Shown here one piece after another: positions 1 through 12,800 of a stretch of 64,000 nt of DNA. Below the pieces are notes generated by a model that saw only the letters and a list, made by a program, of their open reading frames with translations, did no database searches and was not told the DNA's origin. This DNA is from Acanthosoma haemorrhoidale (taxonomy: Eukaryota; Arthropoda; Insecta; Hemiptera; Acanthosomatidae). Where the stretch lies: the NCBI GenBank assembly GCA_930367205.1, contig OV884009.1, forward strand, positions 78,389,189-78,453,188. The letters run 5' to 3'. Positions within the stretch are counted from its first letter, which is position 1. Every line of letters begins with the position of its first letter. Both the position numbers and the translations under genes were made by a program.

Positions 1-690
1 AGACTACTTCAAGGGACATCCTATCTCTCAATAGAAAATAAACTACTAATCTACAAAGTTATACTTAAACCAATCTGGACATACGGAATAGAGCTATGGG
101 GGACAGCAAAAAAGTCGAACATCAAGCGTATCCAATCCTTTCAATCAAAAGTCCTGAGAACAATAGTAAATGCCCCTTATTACGTCAGCAACAAAACCCT
201 TCATAACGACCTCAATATACCCTACATTCTAGAACTCCAAGTTTATGAAATTCCACAGTAGCCTTTCCAAACACCCTAATCCTGTAGCACAGTCATTGCA
301 CTGCGCCACTCATCCCTATAATCCTCCACGGAGACTGAAACGGCAGTGGCCTTGTGCTATAAACGCGTGACAGCGGGGGTCCTGGCAATGGCCAGTTACT
401 CCAATCATGTCCTGAGCGTCTGTGGCTCTCGCGCTCTTGGTCAGCCTCCACTGGCTATTATCCGGTGACGCGGCTGACGGAGGAGCGTGGGGGACTTCCC
501 AAGACTCCGCTTCCTCTTTCATATGTGAGGGAGGTGATAAACATGTGGATTTGGGAGGCCTCTGGGCTGTCTGTAAATATTGTATGAATGAGTGAGTGAA
601 TGATGAATTGTAAATATGGTATGAATGATAACATTTATCTCAATTACATATTGCCTAATAAGGCAGATTGTGATTTCAGCGCAATAAAGA
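1..690 (+). mobile_element. Jockey-A copy 1: ORF2 C-terminus plus 3' UTR (open at left edge)
   Basis: This is the 3' end of a Jockey-like non-LTR retrotransposon. The frame is open from base 1 to a stop at 259-261 and contains the post-RT segment typical of the clade: LLIYKVILKPIWTYGIELWG, then SKVLRTIVNAPYYVSNKTLH. An 8-bp deletion just after ILEL (about 232-236) shifts the frame, so the last part up to the family's R-D-L-L-stop is no longer in frame. A GC-richer 3' UTR follows (about 365-560), then the family tail with TGTAAATATGGTATGAATGA and an end of the form AATAAAGAAGTT near 690. It closely resembles the copy at 49.4 kb, sharing tail variants such as ATTTATCTCAATTAC. The element continues to the left of the window. 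Retrotransposon identity is secure; the clade (Jockey) is from the motif pattern. Confidence 0.85.
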
Positions 691-1397
691 AGTTATATAT
701 ATACATATATTCTTGCGTTAGTCGTTCTTGACAAAATACAATAGGACCCCTACATTATGTTAGCCTACTGGATCTTTTATTATGGGACAACTACACAATA
801 ATTAATAAAAAAAAAGTTATATTTTCTACACAAAACAACTATTTCTAAAACCATTTTTGAATTTTTGGTTTTAACCCACTGCGTGCAAACTAACTTACTG
901 AGTTTAAGCTGATTTAGTTCTGGCCATTTAGCTAAATAAAAATATTCATTTTTTTTGTATTATTTTAAATTAATATTTTATTGCATACATGTTATGGCTA
1001 GTGGCAAGACATTGTTAAACCTAATACCAAAGGGGCTAATGTAAACAAAGCCTGGGTATTGATAGAGGATGAGAACAGAATAAAGCCAGTTAACAATCGA
1101 ACCTGTGTGCAGTATTATCATCCATATTCTCTCTTTTCCTTTGATTGTCTACAGCCGGGAGACGATAACTTACAATAATTTATACACATCATGATTTAGC
1201 TATGCGAAATGCATTCCATTATTCCAATGTCCGGGAAATACATACATACATTAAGATATCCTAATTAAGGTTTCTTGCTTATTTAGGCAGCTTAAAACGT
1301 CTGGTGCATTAACATTATAAATAATACGCAATATGTTATTCATACGCCTTTATCCAAATTACTTTTATACAAATATGACTAATTTGTTGTTGAGTAA
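691..1397. other. AT-rich interval, no gene seen
   Basis: AT-rich DNA between the Jockey-A tail and the LTR that starts at 1398. I see homopolymer runs and no frame with recognisable protein sequence on either strand. Confidence 0.5.
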
Positions 1398-1922
1398 TGT
1401 AGCGACTGCTAACTACTTAAGTTAAATTACCCTATACTCTGGTGCATTTATAATGTATTGTAATTTAATGTAAATCAAGGTAAAAGCTTCTAGTAATAAA
1501 CCATGCGTGGGACCGGCAGTCGTAAAACAAGTCAGGTACACCGGCCTAAAAGCTGGCCGTAATAAAACATACCCTGTTAGACCTAGGGTCACCTTCCGGC
1601 GGTCATAATGCCACCTGGAATGCCATAAAGAGTCGTAAAACAGTCCCTTAGGGGTCGAAGGGGTCACGTACCTCGTGGCAGGTGTGCGCATTTCCTAGCC
1701 CCCTCCCCAAGTAGGAACTATATTTAAACCATTGCGTTTGGCTCACTCTCTCTCAGTCTCCTCATCTCCACAGCCACTGTTACTCGGTCGCTTTACGCCA
1801 GGGCCCCGGGGCCCTGGAAGTAAGTCCACTCAGGAACATGGTCCATGTTATAAACTACAACTAACCGCACTTCTCACCAGGGCTAGAGTGATTAGGCACT
1901 CCCCTAGTGACAACCCGAAAAC
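1398..1922 (+). mobile_element. 5' LTR of a CsRn1-like Ty3/Gypsy retrotransposon
   Basis: The unit starts TGTAGCGACTGC, is GC-richer than its surroundings, and is followed directly by a primer-binding site matching the 3' end of tRNA-Trp. A TATA-box candidate (TATATTTAAA) lies at 1719-1728. Downstream of it are a perfect 20-bp palindrome (CCAGGGCCCCGGGGCCCTGG, 1798-1817) and a second inverted repeat AACATGGTCCATGTT (1835-1849). The same order of start motif, TATA, palindrome and AACATGG repeat recurs in reverse orientation at 18.3-19.04 kb, which defines a family. The exact 3' end is uncertain by about 10 bp. Since the PBS is retained but no gag or pol follows, this is a 5' LTR left after loss of the internal region rather than a recombinational solo LTR. 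Use of tRNA-Trp is a known trait of the CsRn1 lineage. Confidence 0.6.
1719..1728 (+). promoter_or_regulatory. TATA box candidate in the CsRn1-like LTR
   Basis: TATATTTAAA about 70 bp upstream of the GC palindrome, at the place expected for the U3 promoter of the LTR. Its relative in the inverted copy is at 18683-18693 (ATATAAAAAGG on the minus strand). Confidence 0.4.
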
Positions 1923-1940
1923 TGGTGACCTCAACGTGAT
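1923..1940 (+). other. Primer-binding site, tRNA-Trp type
   Basis: TGGTGACCTCAACGTGAT matches 16 of 18 bases of the complement of the animal tRNA-Trp 3' end (TGGTGACCCCGACGTGAT, recalled from tRNA knowledge). It sits immediately 3' of the LTR, as a PBS should. The two differences fit decay. Confidence 0.6.
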
Positions 1941-4900
1941 CGAGAAGCCCGACAAGTAATATAATTACGGCTAAGCCAATATCTGCTATCCATTCATATT
2001 TAATAGGAATGTATAATAATTATTGATTTCCTCTTATTTATATGGATAGATGGCTGAATTATTTCTTATGAATGGTACTTTTATACAGGGGTGATATCGT
2101 GCACAGTGAAGTTATAATACAAGTAGTATTATTCATTTTGAATGTTAAGTTTTTCGTGGAGTTAGTTTATAATTAGAGAATATTTATTGATCAATGTCTG
2201 CGCTAAGAGTTCTGTTATCGAGGAGGAAGGAGTCCGCTTGCGTTTTATGATGGTCAAAGCAGTATGGATTATAGTTTGATACTAACCTGTTACAACCATG
2301 CTGTTTTACAAAACTATCTCAAGAGAGATTTTTTTTACGTTACCTTGGTTTACGTTAAGTTAAGTTGCCTTGGTACATTACACATAGTTAGCAGAAGACA
2401 GAGCACCTCTAAAGTAAGACTAAAATGCAATTGACACGTGGAACTGAAATGTCCACTGGTTTATATCCATTCAAACAGAAACAAAAGACAACCTAAACTT
2501 TTTCTTGTTCACTCTTTGTTGCGTTTATTTTTTACATTCTCTCGAATCCATTTCCACCTTTTGTTCCATTTTTGAAACGGAAACCTAGAAATGTTTTGGT
2601 TTTAGTGCGCAGGATACTAAAATACAAGTAAAACCCATAAAGAAAACTGATACTTAACGAATTGCAGATACGTCTGATACGTACTTAAAGCATTCAGAAC
2701 TTCGGCAGACTGCGAATCCTCCCAACCATTAACGTGGAATCACAAACTTCCCAATCTTAATTCTTACCCGTAACTGCCAACTTAACTCATTATGCTCCAG
2801 ACCTTTCTTACCCTACATACTTACCTCAAACTCCCTTTTAAACACGCCCTTATCTTATCTAGCTTTGAAAGTTTTCACAATGAACATTTCTATCAAGACA
2901 GCCCTACCGTTTATAAATTTATATTCTTTAACCCATCTTCAACTTTCTTCAGCATGGGTTTTAAAACTATTCTAGAAAGAAATCTTTCATTCAGTAACCG
3001 AGGTATGCAGTATATTTCCCTTTTGTCTATTATTAAATCTAGTAACATAATTATTTATTTTTATTGTATTAGGCAACATTATTGCTGAGCCTGAAGTCTA
3101 ATAAATCTGACATATGAAACCAAATTGGACATTCCCCATTAAGTGTATTCCTCCACAAATCTAATTATGCTGATGAAGATAAAATGACGGAAAGTTATTA
3201 AGTATTGAGTGTCTCTGAGACAAGAACCCATCAAAGTGAACAAGGCGTCAAAAAACAAACAACAATAACAACAACAACTTTACTAGACGTAGCACAAAAC
3301 CAGGATTTGCATATAGTAAAGAAGACAAATACGTACGTCCACGAACAACATATGACATAATAACTATTAACTATATAACATGTAAATATCTAAAACCTAT
3401 GCATATTAATAAATTTCTGTTATTCAACCCAGTTTGGTCTACCCAAAAGTGTCATTACTAACACACGGGGCTGGTAAAATAGCTTAACTACTAACTAGTA
3501 TCAGGGTTCGGCCGTAAACATAAGACCTCTGGAGGATGAGTCGATACCACTTGGGTTAGGGAATTTTCCCTTTCCGGGGAAATGATTCGCCCTCACTGGG
3601 GAATTCTGCGTTTTTCATTAGGCGTCAATACCCGCCATTAGTCGTCAGGTGCGCTACCAATGGAAACGGTACTTAATAATATTCGAGGAATTAATTATTT
3701 TGATTTAGAACGATTCATTAGCCGCCTCTCTAGAAATATTTAATTATGCTAATTAAAATAATTCCACTTCAATCAGCTCTTCTGATAGAGAGACGGAATG
3801 TTGATATAACCATTTCATTCCGAGGAAAGATAATTAATTAAATTAATTACAACAGTATGTGCTCATGCAAATAACGGTATTTGCACATACCCGATTCAGG
3901 CTGCACTTATATTTAAATATATTCCAAATGTTACCGGAATTCATCGTTATTCTGTGCCACGTGTTATCCTGGTTAATACACAGATTTCCGACTAAGCAGG
4001 AAAATCAGTGGAGCATAGCCGGGAGTATCCGATTCAGCCGATGGGAGATTTACAGGATAAACTGGACCCGGAGCTCACATTTCTATGGCGAGAGTTGAAC
4101 GCAGGTATTGAGTCCTTATTAGTGAAGATCCGATACCACTACTTGAAGATAGGATTGAATAACACTACATCAAATACCTTACTTGTAAACTGCTAACTAA
4201 TTACCACTACTAATTTCACAATTAGAATATCCTCCACACTTTTTTATTCATAACTTATGACCTATATACAAAATTATTTAATGAATGCAAACAAAAACAA
4301 CGTAAAAACGATACCGACAATAATAACGTGCAATTTAACAGTTATATACAAATGTTGCACCAAGGTAAACCAACAAATTTAAATTTACTTATTTATTAAT
4401 AATCAAAGGTTAACTGATTCTTGCAACGAAATATGTAATAATAGAAATAAAAAATACTAATACTAAATGTTTATTATCTCCGTAGTAGGATTTAGGAAGT
4501 TGTACTATTTAACCTGGTATATCTTCTTAAGCTGACATAATCAATTGTGAAACCATTGACGTATATTATATAAACTATACGGCACAAATCTATACTAATA
4601 ATAGGAGTCAATGAAATTATTACAGTGGCTCCTATTTCCTCTTATAAGCTAAATACACCATTTACTGACCTAATAAACTTATTAATATTTACAATATCAT
4701 ATATACAATAAACAGAACACAATACTTAACAACATACTCACCCAATTTCATTCCCGAAACAAGACAAAGAAGCGTTTTCAGCCTCACCTCCAACAGATGG
4801 CGAAGGTGGATTTTCATAGGCTGAACCTCCCACCGGTACAATATCATTATAAATATTTTTAAAAAATACGCGATAGATGAAACCTGTTCATTGGTGCTGT

Positions 4901-5499
4901 TAAAGTTTTTCAAATCACTGCTCGGCTTCTATTCAAAATTTAATGCTCTGATTATTTGCGAAGTTTAAGACACATTTAAGTAACACTAAAAGAAATTCCG
5001 ATATATTATAACTACATTGCTGTTTGGGTCAATTTCAATATTTTTTTGGTATCTTTTTTTGTTTGCAACGATTACAAAAATACTGAGTAGATTTTTTTTA
5101 TAACTGTTTAATTAGTCTTTTATCCTCTTCATCACACGTGTTTATTTCCCCTTGTAAGTTCAGGTGGGAGGTACGGTGAAGGTCTGAGGACCGGCAAGGA
5201 TTACGACAGACCGACGGACTCCAAAGAGAGAAGTCGGCACCATCTGTCTTGCCATCCTGGGCCGATCACTTCCTATCTTGGCAGGGCTAAGGATAATGGT
5301 AGTGGAGGTCTAGTTTCTACCGGGGGCCACCGATCAGCACCATTTTATCAGTGATGATAACTTTTTGCCGGTCAAACCCTAACTCAATGATCAGAGCTCA
5401 TGTATCCGCTTACATTGATAGTTCTAAATGTTATAAATAATATACATGGTGAGTTTCGGAGTGCGTTAGCCAAACGAGTTTTACATTTATCACGTTTAG
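1941..5499. other. AT-rich interval; no gene, one GC-richer island
   Basis: No supported gene. A tail-like stretch at about 3165-3290 (CTGATGAAGATAAAATGACG, then CAACAATAACAACAACAAC) resembles the 3' end of an old non-LTR element. At 3520-3640 there is a GC-richer patch, followed by ATTAATT-rich sequence to about 3850. At about 5130-5345 there is a GC-richer island with no recognisable protein. The open frame at 2792-3088 is low-complexity and unassigned. Confidence 0.4.
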
Positions 5500-6166
5500 T
5501 ATTTTATCACAAAGTTATACCTAAGCCAATCTGGACGTTCGGAATAGAGCTATGGTGGACAGCAAAAAAGTCGGACATCAAGCGTATCCAAACCTTTCAA
5601 TCAAAAGTCCCAAGAACAATAGTTAATGCCCCTTATTACATCAGCAACAAAACCCTTCATGACGATCTTTAATATACCTTACATTCTTGACCACATCCCT
5701 TCAAAATTCATGAAATTTCATAGTATGTTATCTAACCACTCTAATCGCCTTGCACAGTCATTACACTGCGCCACTCATCCCTATAATCCTCCTCGGAGAC
5801 TAAAGTGGCAGTGGCATCGTGACCTGCTATATATATACACGTGACAGTGGGAGTCCTGGCAATGGCCAGTTTCTCCAATCATGTCCTCAGCGTATGTGGC
5901 TCTCGCGCTCTACGTCATCCTCAACTGGCTCGTATCCAGTGACGCGGCTGAAGGAGGAGCGTGGAGGACTTCCCAAGATTCCGCTTCCTATCTCGCATGC
6001 GAGGGAGGTGACAACCATGTGGATTGGGGAGGTCTCTTGGCTGTTTGTAAATACTGTATGAATGAGTGACTGAATGAAAATTGTAATTATGGTGTAAATG
6101 ATAACATTTATCACAATTACTTATTACCCAATAAGGCAGATTGTTATTTTATCGCAATAAAGAAGT
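5500..6166 (+). mobile_element. Jockey-A copy 2: ORF2 C-terminus plus 3' UTR
   Basis: 5'-truncated copy of the family. It reads ...KPIWTFGIELWWTAKKSDIK... and NAPYYISNKTLHDDL, then a one-base T insertion (GATCTTTAATAT instead of GATCTTAATAT) creates a stop at about 5670-5672; the remainder continues in another frame. The 3' UTR includes the conserved AGTCCTGGCAATGGCCAGTT and CCAATCATGTCCTCAGCGT. The terminal block ends AATAAAGAAGTT at about 6166. Sequence before about 5500 is not clearly related to the element. Confidence 0.85.
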
Positions 6167-6924
6167 TCCAACATTGAATATTTTATCACATGCTTTCCAT
6201 TTATATATAATTTATATTTAAATTTAATAGTTTAAAAGGTGTATTAAAAAGCATTTGGCGGGAATGCGGCACCATTGACGTTGGATTAGCATCTTCAAGA
6301 ACTTAATTTATGAGTCTCAATAAGGCTAATAAGTTTAAGTTAGCAATAATAAAATAGTAGAAAATACTATGGTAATGTAATATAATATATAATATAATAT
6401 AATACAGTTCCAGCTAGAAACTAGTATAATGACTCACCTAAAATACACGATATGCCCAAGAGTGGCAAGTTGTATAGAATCCATTAGTATCAGGCAATAT
6501 CATTAATTTATTTGTATTTAATTTAATTTATAAAAATATTCGCTTGGTTCAGAGAATACACGTGTTCGAGAGATGAGGGTTTCCTGGTAACGAGTGAATC
6601 ATTTCCAGGCAAGGGACCCGAGGTATTGAGCAAACCCCCCCTGCCACCCAAACAGTAATAACAAAATAATTGACGGATAGCAACCATTGAGATTTGAGAA
6701 ACACCCCCGGAAGCTCAATCAGACCTCAAGATATCGTGTGGGAAAAGTAATCTTTAATCCAAGTGTGGTTTACATTTTCATGCTGGAAGGTGACGTAAAG
6801 TAAACTACAATCTGGATCATATTTATTTAAGAAACTAAGCCGGATTAAAATTTAGGATATTTCATAAAAAATAATCATTTCAAAAAAATCATTTTAAAAC
6901 ATGTTACAATCTACCTGATAGAGC
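6167..6924. other. AT-rich interval with TATAA-type repeats
   Basis: No gene. A TATAA-rich simple repeat lies at about 6378-6405. A short piece at 6570-6620 read on the minus strand (GGAAATGATTCACTCGTTAC) loosely matches a patch at about 3577 on the plus strand. Confidence 0.4.
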
Positions 6925-7200
6925 AATGGGTAATTGTGATAAATGATCTCATTCTTACCATTATATACTTACTCATTCATTATGTACAATATTGGGCTCA
7001 ATCTCTTATCAAACCATATTTACAATATGTGCACACAGATACAATGGTGACAAGACATACTCGTATGTTTTAAAAGCACAGGAACTCCCTCCTCCTCTTC
7101 AAGGACGAAACCCACGCTGCTTATCTAGATACTAGCAATACAGACTGGGAGAACGTGAGAGCCGTAGACGCTCCGCACATAAGTATACTGGCCAGTCCCC
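6925..7200 (-). mobile_element. Jockey-A copy, strongly decayed 3' end
   Basis: On the minus strand the terminal block is recognisable from AATTGTGATAAATGATCTCA and ACTTACTCATTCATT at 6930-6985. The UTR word corresponding to GAGCGTCTGTGGCTCTC is visible as GTGAGAGCCGTAGACGCTCC at about 7155-7174. The sequence between has diverged heavily, so this is one of the older copies. Confidence 0.5.
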
Positions 7201-9821
7201 GGCCTCTCAATAACTGGTTAACTATAGGAGATCTTGAGGCCATTACAAGGTTCGATCATCAAGGATGAATTTAGTGATGTTTGTGGCTAGAAAGCAATCT
7301 TGCAGTAGGTTTACGGTGTGTCGAGAATGTTTTATAGAATTTTACTAACTCTAAATAAATCTTGAGTTTGGAAAGGTCGTCAACTCGATTTTGGCGGTGG
7401 TTTTAATGGAATTTCAGAGAATTAAAGTCTAACTAAGTACCAAAACATATAAATATTATTAATCAGGATCGCGGTCGTTAATCTGTTCGTTTTTGGGCAT
7501 GTCAATAACAAGGGTTAAATGACCCTTCATTGATTGATGTTCTTAGATATGATACCATTTCAATCTCAGAGGATTGCAGGGATGTGGAGAGAGCGAAAAT
7601 TTAGCTTTTCCTTCTGGATTGAGTAAATATTTATTAAAATATTTGCCAAGTCCAAAAGGGAGAGGTTCTACTTTATTCAGGTATAAGGATCGTATTTTAG
7701 CTTTCTGTATGGTTGTTCCACGATAGAGGGCTAAATGTATGATTTATTGCTTATTCAGAAAATTAAATTAACACCCAAAAACATAATCAGGACGTTTTTA
7801 GTTAATATGATTATTTTAGCGTTTTTTTTGTTAAAGTAATAAAAGATATTTTTTTTTATGCGTTTAAAAGAAATTCGTAAAAAAAATAGAGTAGTTTGTT
7901 TAATAAAGCATTTAATATGTTTTGATGAAAAAGCCTTAAAGTCCCCTAGGCACTTCCTTCCTTTTATTGGTTTATTTTTGTTTAAAAAAAAACAATTTAG
8001 TTCATAGCTTTTTTTTGTTTTTTTTTAAATGGTGGGCATACTAATCCAGGAAAAAAACTTATAAAATTGGATCATTTTAGCTACCCTCGAAAATGTGCAC
8101 TTACATCCTACTTCTTGACTCATTCTCCGTACCCAGTTCAAAGTAAAGCCTCATCCTTCAGGTTAGGAAAACGCCCAATGGTTATCGCATCAAAATAAAA
8201 ATAAAAAATGACTACTTTGAGATGTAGAACTATTCCAGCGATCTATTGGAGTCTGCTACAATAGTTATTATGTAATCTTCAATGGGCCAATGTCCCACTT
8301 CTTCAATTTAATTCTCGCCTCTGGTGAGTGGTCAAGCAACTTCAGTGGCTCTTGTGTAATGGCCATTACAAGCGGTTGGGAGAATCCAGTCTCATTTTAT
8401 AAATAGTCACTATGTTTACGTAATGTATACGCATATGTTAACATGGTCAACTAGCTTGTTGCCTATCAAATAGATACGAATTTCGTCGATACTGACTACC
8501 AATGAATCAAACACCTCGTTTTTCGTTTGTCTGCGTGTTCTACGGTACCTTTAACAGGTAGAATGGGACCAATGACGTTACAAGCATTTTCCATAGCATC
8601 CATTGTCAGATTGTATGCGTAAAAACTAACATTTAATTAATGGTCAAGGAAACAAATTCAAAGGCTTTTCAAAAATATAGTTTTGGAGACCAACGATAAT
8701 CTAGTTAATTCCAATAGGTTCTTTTGGTCTATTTTTACAAATTATTTTATTTCTTTAAAAAAACCATTTTATGTTTTATTAGACATTTTACCGAGCAGTT
8801 TTGTCTACAATCATTCAACACTTAATTAGTAGTCTCAGTTTATAATCATCATTAATCAGGACCTTAAGTTCGATACTCGATACGATAGGATAACATTTGT
8901 TTTTAACTACCACTAATTTATTCAATAATATAGGGTCTTTATTGTATTGTAAAAGACGTCTAACAAAATGTTACACTTGTATACGTGAAACTGGGCTTGC
9001 AAAAACGATCAGCCCTGTTTGAAACGATGGAAAGTACCTCAAAGGATCAAATACCTCATTGATCAGCAACGATCTACTGATTTATTTTCTCAGGAATTAA
9101 TCGTTTTGGAAAACGATCGACTCATTCAATAAATCAAAACACTTCGTGAGGTTAAGATTAATAGCAGGGCATTGTATTAACTGCATTCGTTGACACTTAT
9201 CGGCCGATACAAGCAGACCTTGACACGGCCTGAACTGCGAACTCATGATTCCGAGTCTCACTTTCACTAAGTCCTTCGGGCGCTGCACTTGAACTCTGAC
9301 CTCACCTGAAGCACTCTTGAGATTTATTTATTCACTGCACACACCTAGCTGTCATTACTTACGACATGAAAAAAAAAAAAAAAAAAAAAAAAGCGCAGAA
9401 TAACACATTGAATACATTGGCCCTGTGTGTTCGAAATAAATTTTCAGTTGCATAAAAATGATTGATCAACATAAAATATAGTGATATTCTAAAGGTCAAA
9501 CACTACAATAACAGACACCTGTATGTTTATATTTTGTGAAAAAAAGGTTTTAGACGTTCTTCAAAAATCTTTTATTTATTTTTACATCACCGTTCTCCGG
9601 TATCATCAGGACTATGAATGATATTACCTTTCAAAATCATTAGTTCCACTATTGTTAACTTCATAAAGTAAGTTTCTATCGTCCATCTAACACAAATGGG
9701 AACAATACTGCGTTGAAGTTTGTTTAGATTTGAAGTTTTTATCTGTCTTGGAAAAGATACCTATTTGGTATCGAGAGTGGAATAGTGAATCAATGATTTT
9801 GAATGATTATGTCATTCTTAG
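7201..9821. other. AT-rich interval, no gene; poly(A) at about 9370-9392
   Basis: No supported coding sequence. A run of about 24 A at 9370-9392 follows a slightly GC-richer stretch (about 9150-9320), as after a poly(A)-tailed retroposed insertion. I could not find tRNA-type A or B boxes or a target duplication to prove one. The minus-strand open frame at 9097-9288 is unassigned. Confidence 0.4.
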
Positions 9822-9853
9822 TTCTGAAGATGCCTAAATAGGCGAAACGTTGA
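9822..9853 (+). repeat. Hairpin motif of a non-LTR element 3' tail
   Basis: CTGAAGATGCCTAAATAGGC followed by GAAACGTTGA. This form, CTGA-GATG, a small CCTA/TAGG stem, then CGAAACGT, is commonly seen near the 3' ends of CR1- and RTE-related retrotransposons. An A-rich stretch follows. No reverse transcriptase sequence is recognisable upstream, so only the tail may remain. Confidence 0.35.
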
Positions 9854-12800
9854 CTGTTGATGTAAAATTAAAAATAACAATTTTTTATAGAGACTACAAA
9901 ACCTTTGTCTTTGGTTGAGATGCATATATTTGAACATGGTTTCTTAAAAAATTATTAAATTGAAAATTCACTTGGTAATTTTGATGAAAATACTCCATTT
10001 TATTTTTTAAACCATCTCGGTGACTAGACATTACCATTTCAAATATAAAGAATAAATTTAAATTGCTTAAATATTGGTAAAGAAAATGTTTAGTGAAATT
10101 GGCTTTAAATAAAACTTTTTTATTGGAATATCTTTGAAACTATTTTTGCATTATTTTCTTGAATGTGTCCTTAACCATGGGATGACATCAGAACTATGTA
10201 ATCATATTAATATTACATAATAATTTAAGAAGTCTGAAGTAGCGTCTAAATTTTGTAACAATTTCAAAAATTTTTTCACACATTTCGCTTTGTGGAATTG
10301 AGTGTTCTCAGGTGTGTTTTTGAATATGTACTCTTAATATGTCATGTTCTGTTTTGTAGAACACAGACATGCAGGAAATTATCCCGTATTTCTGGGCTAG
10401 GAAATTAATAATGTAGAAATATTTTAGTGTTATGAATCAATTTTTGACATGAAGAAAAAAAAAACTTATTTCTAGTAAATAACGTTTTTTTTTTTTTAAT
10501 ATTTCTATCTTTAAGAATGACATTCGCTCCAGATTTTCAATTCCTTTATTTCCCCGCAGTCACCTTGAAATATTTGTTTCAAACGAGCCCATGTAATCAA
10601 TCTAAAGACATGATGAATGATGCTTGGGGTGCTGTGATAAACCTGTATCCTTCATTTGTAGACTGGTAAAGCCATTTACTGTACTCGAGATCATCAAGCT
10701 TTTATGACTTGAGATAGCTTTAAAGAGGAAAACGCCTGACAGTTTCTGTTAGGTTAACTATTTCAACTTAAATGCTTCTATCTTAAAATAGAATGAAGCT
10801 AACAGCTTGGCAATGGCTTAATCGGAGGGGCTTAAAGTAGCTCCTAGGCAGAATGATGTATAATCTATTAGCTAATGAGGTAACAATTTCCTTTGTCAGT
10901 ATTTTATATGGAAAGTATATATGTAAATTTATGCTAAAATAGGAACAATTTAGCTCAAAGGTATTTAAATTTAACGATTTCGCTAACTTTACTTTAATTA
11001 GCTTAAGCTATACTAAAAAAAATTAAAATGAGAAACATTCTTAATAACCCCGATTAACTTTTCGTTAATCGTTAAGATAGATTAAAACAAAAAATCATGT
11101 CCTTCGAAACATCACGCGTGCTAAGAAATTTTATTAAGTCCAAACACATTTAATTACAAAGTTACAGATAAATAATCAATGACAATTACAATGATAAATA
11201 ATTTGCGAATATATCGTTATATTTTTCAAATGTTTCCGATCATGCTGTGTAAAGTTTCATGCCACTAGATCCGATATGAGACTTAGCAAGACAAGAACAG
11301 AAAGCTAGGTTAAAACATAAGTGTTTCTGGTTTTGAAAAAAAAAAACAAGACAATGAAATATTAAAAATTGAACTAATTTGATCCACGTTCGAAAGTTTT
11401 CCCTGATGGTACAGAGAAGATTTTTAAAAAGTTATGCAAAAAGAAATTCAAGTATAAATATTCAAAAATGGTGGAAATAAAATACATAAGCATTCAGTTT
11501 CTTTCGCACCAAAATTCCATCTTTTACCAGTTTTGATTATTTTTACAATCGACATCGTACACATACAGACATGACATTCCGTGTCTTACTCTGATTAAGT
11601 GATTTAGTTTACTTCGAAATATTAAAATCACCGAAATATATTGAAAAGGAAAACAAATCTCAATAGAGCGGACAAAAAAAGTTATAACTCAGTACACAAG
11701 TGCTTGGAGATACAACAAATTTACGAGGTAATTTTTCAACCGTGTGAAATTTTTAGTTCATTTCAGAAAATTAGTATTTCGTATCCGATTTTATGAGTTT
11801 GATTGAATTCTGATTTCTCCGTGATAAAATATCATAAATAAATTATAATTAAAATATAAATAACTAATTCTAAAAATACAGTGTTAGCAAATATAATTGT
11901 ATCAAATGCTAGATACAATAGTTAGACTTAGTAATATAAAATATTCTTTCGTGTTATTCGTGTTATCACGGAACAGTTAGTAAAAAGGAATATCGTTATT
12001 AAAAAAATTATTTTATTCCTTTTTTGTTTATTAGATTAATAAGAGGTTATTAATAGTTTATTCCATTAAGTTGCAATAGGATCCTAAAACATTTTTGATT
12101 TTAGTAACAATTGCTGATTATAAATATAACATTAGATGTGTTTTGCAAATTAAAAATGTTTAACTAATGAATAATATAAACTAATATGAGATTACCTTGG
12201 CATCTCCTCTCTGAATGAAATGACTGAATATCGAATCAATAAATTAAATTAGATAGCACGATATATTAATGAGGTTTCTCTAATGAGCTCCCTTACCCAA
12301 CTGACCAACAGGCCCACGCATAACTCGTTGTACATTGTATTGGTGCGCATGCGCGTTTATATATTCAACCGTCATACAATCCAGCCAAATATGATTTTCA
12401 TAATTACATATCTATTTCATTCGTTAATTAAACTAATTGTATAGAAGTCAAATATTGAACTACCCCTCCACCAAGTCATTTGTGTGCACGTTTGGTACTG
12501 GTTTTCTTCAAAGTAATTGCCTGTGATTTTAATTCATCATTTAATTTAATCACGGAAAATTAGGACAGGGTCTTTATTTGCGCATAGTATCTCCCGCGGT
12601 GCATCATCTACAAAATTATTGTCGGTTGAAGGCTACTACAAGTTTTCGTTTTTCGAAAAGAATCCAGTGAGCCGGGTCGGAAAAAAAAAAGGTACACAAA
12701 GAACGTCGAGAAATTATCAGGCTTGCAGTCTAGGTTTCAAGGTCCTCTTCCGTTTCTCGAACATGGGATTCCATCAGTTTAAATCATTATCATAACCCGT

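Noticed and set aside
1422..1691. 89-codon minus frame and 1732-1959 plus frame
   Set aside because: Both lie in the LTR and PBS of the CsRn1-like element, with no protein similarity.
9150..9392. SINE ending in the poly(A) at 9370-9392
   Set aside because: No RNA polymerase III promoter boxes, no second copy in the window and no target duplication.
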